Position numbers and translations under genes: made by a program. A stretch of DNA of 6,426 nt from Clostridia bacterium (lineage in GTDB: Bacteria; Bacillota; Clostridia; SK-Y3; JACMMQ01): positions 1 to 6,426 of the forward strand of contig JACMMQ010000253.1 of the NCBI GenBank assembly GCA_014378955.1, given 5' to 3'. The notes beneath the pieces are model-generated. The model had not been told where the DNA came from, made no database searches, and saw only the letters and a program-made list of their open reading frames with translations. The stretch's first letter is position 1. The number at the start of each line of letters is the position of its first letter. This document shows positions 6,303-6,426 of this stretch, one piece after another.

Positions 6303-6426
6303 TTATACATTTCTCCATGGTGAAGGGATATACATATCGTAAAATAGCGAAATGGCATACCGATCGGTCATGCCTGCGACATAATCCGCAACAATACGGT
6401 CAAGCGACCAGTGGTTTTGCATATCA
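6303..6426 (-). CDS. dgt: dGTPase (HD-domain dNTP triphosphohydrolase), C-terminal 40 residues
   Basis: Only the last 40 codons and the stop (TAA, 6303-6305) are in the window; the gene continues past base 6426. The readable protein contains RIVADYVAGMTDRYA followed by ISLFYDMYIPSPW and the end RNV. The DYVAGMTDRYA segment is a hallmark of the C-terminal region of the Dgt family, which splits dGTP or other dNTPs to the nucleoside and triphosphate. Placement directly before dnaG and rpoD on the same strand is common in clostridia and supports the call. The HD catalytic motif itself is outside the window. There is no clear terminator after the stop, so transcription may continue into dnaG. Confidence 0.88.
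   Translation of the reverse strand, partial: DMQNHWSLDRIVADYVAGMTDRYAISLFYDMYIPSPWRNV

Noticed and set aside
1..6426. CRISPR array, tRNA, rRNA, transposase gene or prophage genes
   Set aside because: No regularly spaced repeats, cloverleaf-like stretches, rRNA sequence or transposase/integrase reading frames were seen.

Overview
The window looks like chromosomal DNA from a low-to-moderate GC Bacillota, most likely a clostridium. The support is a SigA-type primary sigma factor with a short region 1.1, a dgt-dnaG-rpoD gene order, perfect TTGACA/TATAAT promoters, strong GGAGG-type ribosome binding sites, U-tailed intrinsic terminators and a NiCo (czcD-type) riboswitch. The species cannot be named from the sequence.

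Layout, left to right. Positions 1-898 (+) hold the C-terminal part of a membrane sensor histidine kinase whose start lies outside the window. A 15-bp hairpin at 906-948 is a terminator shared with the convergent gene 960-2129 (-), a cation diffusion facilitator (CDF) metal exporter with an apparently duplicated cytoplasmic domain. Its long leader (about 2130-2513) carries a consensus promoter, a four-helix NiCo riboswitch aptamer (2412-2494), an overlapping terminator (2376-2424) and, between terminator and gene, a 106-bp foldback repeat (2187-2292). Next is a MarR-family regulator (2593-3021, -) with its own perfect promoter and a palindrome over the -35 box. Beyond a terminator at 3134-3173 comes the housekeeping cluster on the minus strand: dgt (C-terminus only, 6303-6426), dnaG (4302-6059) and rpoD (3194-4279).

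How the parts work together. dgt, dnaG and rpoD link dNTP turnover, primer synthesis and promoter recognition, and dnaG and rpoD are only 22 nt apart. The CDF gene is a metal-efflux module. Excess Co2+ or Ni2+ should stabilise the aptamer, block the terminator and let transcription reach the exporter. The leader foldback has a 27-nt relative (25 of 27 identical) next to the dgt stop, so it is a dispersed repeat family.

The most rewarding points are the riboswitch-exporter unit, the foldback repeat inside its leader, the doubled C-terminal domain of the exporter, and the contrast between a Co/Ni sensor and a zinc-like transport site. The riboswitch class is already known. I see no clearly new system, but the repeat family may be undescribed.
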